Source: Treponema sp.
GTDB taxonomy: Bacteria > Spirochaetota > Spirochaetia > Treponematales > Breznakiellaceae
Assembly: GCA_031278025.1 (NCBI GenBank)
Contig: JAITLF010000221.1
Location: 1-9,082, forward strand
Length of the DNA stretch: 9,082 bases
Reading direction: 5' to 3'
Shown: positions 8,188 through 9,082 of the stretch, piece by piece
Layout of the letters: the number at the start of each line of letters is the position of its first letter
How positions within the stretch are numbered: position 1 is the stretch's first letter
The notes under the pieces: model-generated
What the model was told of the DNA's origin: nothing
The model's database searches: none
What the model saw: the letters and a program-made list of their open reading frames with translations, nothing else
Program-made: the position numbers and the translations under genes

Positions 8188-8205
8188 GTCCCTACTATTC
8201 GTTGC

Positions 8206-8454
8206 CTAAGAGACTGCTCCAAAACCCGTTGTTCTGTTCAGCGCCCTGATCTTCACGCGCGCAAATGGAGCATTGCCGATCGGATATGGAGTAAATCTGA
8301 TCGGATTTAGAGTAACTCTGATCAGATATAAACCCGTTTCGCTCAGAGACCCGGCTTTGATGTTCCGAACCCCGGTTTTATGCGCGAAACGCAACCGGTA
8401 CTCAGTGGGCGGGTACGTCAGGTTGGAAAAAACTGGTTTGAAAAACCCGGTCAT
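8206..8454 (-). CDS. Hypothetical 82-residue ORF between cdsA and dxr
   Basis: I do not recognise it. The frame opens with an ATG overlapping the cdsA stop (ATGA) and stays open to a TAG 18 bases before dxr, so it fills nearly the whole interval. The product is basic and starts MTGFFKPVF. It contains a seven-residue periodicity, LIRVTLN / PIRFTPY / PIGNAPF, that mirrors a 21-base DNA repeat. There is no Shine-Dalgarno sequence, so translation would depend on coupling to cdsA. The opposite strand is also open here for 61 codons, which suggests repeat-derived sequence rather than a selected gene. It may be only an intergenic repeat element that happens to be open. Confidence 0.3.
   Translation of the reverse strand: MTGFFKPVFSNLTYPPTEYRLRFAHKTGVRNIKAGSLSETGLYLIRVTLNPIRFTPYPIGNAPFARVKIRALNRTTGFGAVS
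8278..8330. repeat. 21-bp imperfect tandem repeat
   Basis: Copies at 8278-8298 and 8299-8319 agree at 18 of 21 positions, each starting GATCGGAT. A third partial copy starts at 8320 (GATCAGATATA), and a degenerate one may precede at 8257-8277 (about 12 of 21). The unit length equals seven codons. It contains palindromic GATC-centred blocks such as CCGATCGG (8276-8283) and CTGATCAG (8318-8325). Confidence 0.7.
8335..8391. repeat. Inverted repeat with possible large hairpin
   Basis: CGTTTCGC (8335-8342) and GCGAAACG (8384-8391) are perfect 8-bp complements. Inside the loop two CCGG blocks (8351-8354 and 8372-8375) can pair too. Together with the adjacent tandem repeat this looks like part of an intergenic repeat element. 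Confidence 0.4.
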
Positions 8455-9082
8455 CTAAAAAGAAACCGGTAAAGTCCGTAGTATACCGGCGCCGCCATAG
8501 CGAGAGAATCTATGGAATCCAGGACCCCTCCTCTGCCGGGGATAAGCCCGCCTGAATCCTTGATTGAAGAACTCCGCTTCATGACCGATTCGGCCAGGTC
8601 TCCCAGGGAAGCGGCGACTACGGATACAAAACCCAGGATAACACCCGCCCAAAGAGAAGGCAGGATCGACGACGAAAAAGCCACGGGAAAGAACCGGGCG
8701 GCTCCCAGGCCGATCAGGATGGACCCGGCAAAACCGCCGATAAAACCCGCAACGCTCTTATTGGGGCTTGCCGGAAGGATCCCCCGGTTGTTCCCCCCAA
8801 AGAGCATACCTATGGCCCAGGCCGCCGAATCGCTGGCCACAACGATAAAGAAGAAGCCCAGGATAACCAGATCCGCGTGAAGGAAGCGGGCCATCTGGAT
8901 GATCCAACACATAAAAAACCCCGGATAGATCATCACCGCAAGCCCCGATACGATATGATGCAGGGAGGTATTGAATTTTTCTGGGGGAGTAAAAACCTGG
9001 GAAAGGAGCAGCCAGGAGAAGGCCGCCATAAGGATGCCGGGAAAAACGTAAAAGCTAAGACCAAAACTCACCGTCAGCGTCA
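8451..9082 (-). CDS. cdsA: Phosphatidate cytidylyltransferase (CDP-diglyceride synthase), 5' end outside the window
   Basis: Makes CDP-diacylglycerol from phosphatidic acid and CTP, the entry point to phospholipid synthesis, at the cytoplasmic membrane. The visible 210 residues are the C-terminal three quarters of a protein usually 260-290 long. The frame is open to the right edge, and the GTG at 9071 is probably internal, because no family N-terminus is visible. Multiple membrane helices are evident. Characteristic blocks are SDSAAWAIGMLFGGNNRG, then SPNKSVAGFIGGFAGS, and the signature SVMKRSSSIKDSGGLIPGRG followed by GVLDSIDSLAMAAPVYY (about 8508-8588). The signature has R where H is usual (PGRGG, not PGHGG) and S where R is usual (LDSID, not LDRID). 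Acidic residues around the active site (D in GDLAES, D in IKDSG) are kept. It begins the visible part of the envelope operon. Confidence 0.94.
   Translation of the reverse strand, partial: TLTVSFGLSFYVFPGILMAAFSWLLLSQVFTPPEKFNTSLHHIVSGLAVMIYPGFFMCWIIQMARFLHADLVILGFFFIVVASDSAAWAIGMLFGGNNRGILPASPNKSVAGFIGGFAGSILIGLGAARFFPVAFSSSILPSLWAGVILGFVSVVAASLGDLAESVMKRSSSIKDSGGLIPGRGGVLDSIDSLAMAAPVYYGLYRFLFR

Noticed and set aside
8278..8330. CRISPR-like array
   Set aside because: Repeats are directly adjacent without spacers and are imperfect, so this is a simple tandem repeat.
8273..8458. A 61-codon plus-strand frame opposite the small ORF
   Set aside because: It runs against the operon, lacks a ribosome site, and is best explained by the repeat content of the interval.

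Overview
The window looks like a piece of a treponemal (spirochaete) chromosome of moderate GC content. The strongest pointer is the minus-strand envelope and isoprenoid block cdsA - dxr - rseP, an order I associate with treponemes. A termite-gut-type Treponema is my guess from the GC content and the sugar ABC genes; no 16S or other marker in the window confirms it.

Left part, 1-3433. The left edge carries a decayed ISAs1-family transposase on the minus strand, with an internal deletion and a frameshift. A short intergenic region (270-420) with a good ribosome binding site and a weak promoter candidate leads into a plus-strand carbohydrate ABC importer operon: a lipoprotein solute-binding protein (421-1719), then two MalF/MalG-type permeases (1749-2622 and 2619-3433). 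The binding protein is intact. Both permeases are broken by a frameshift near their N-termini, the second in a run of seven T. No ATPase gene is present, so an intact system would need an ATPase encoded elsewhere.

Right part, 3483-9082, all on the minus strand. Read in transcription order it holds: cdsA (CDP-diglyceride synthase, running off the right edge), a 263-base interval that holds an 82-codon ORF with 21-base tandem repeats, dxr (DXP reductoisomerase of the MEP isoprenoid pathway), rseP (site-2 intramembrane metalloprotease) starting 3 bases after dxr, and a 693-residue membrane-anchored WD40/beta-propeller protein of unknown function. The two blocks converge with a 49-base gap at 3434-3482, where I see no clear terminator.

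The right-hand block is a conserved envelope-biogenesis operon: phospholipid precursor, isoprenoid precursor, membrane proteolysis, plus an unassigned extracytoplasmic propeller. The left-hand block looks like an accessory sugar importer in decay, or one with sequencing errors, lying beside a dead insertion sequence. I found no CRISPR array, tRNA, rRNA, or convincing new defence system.
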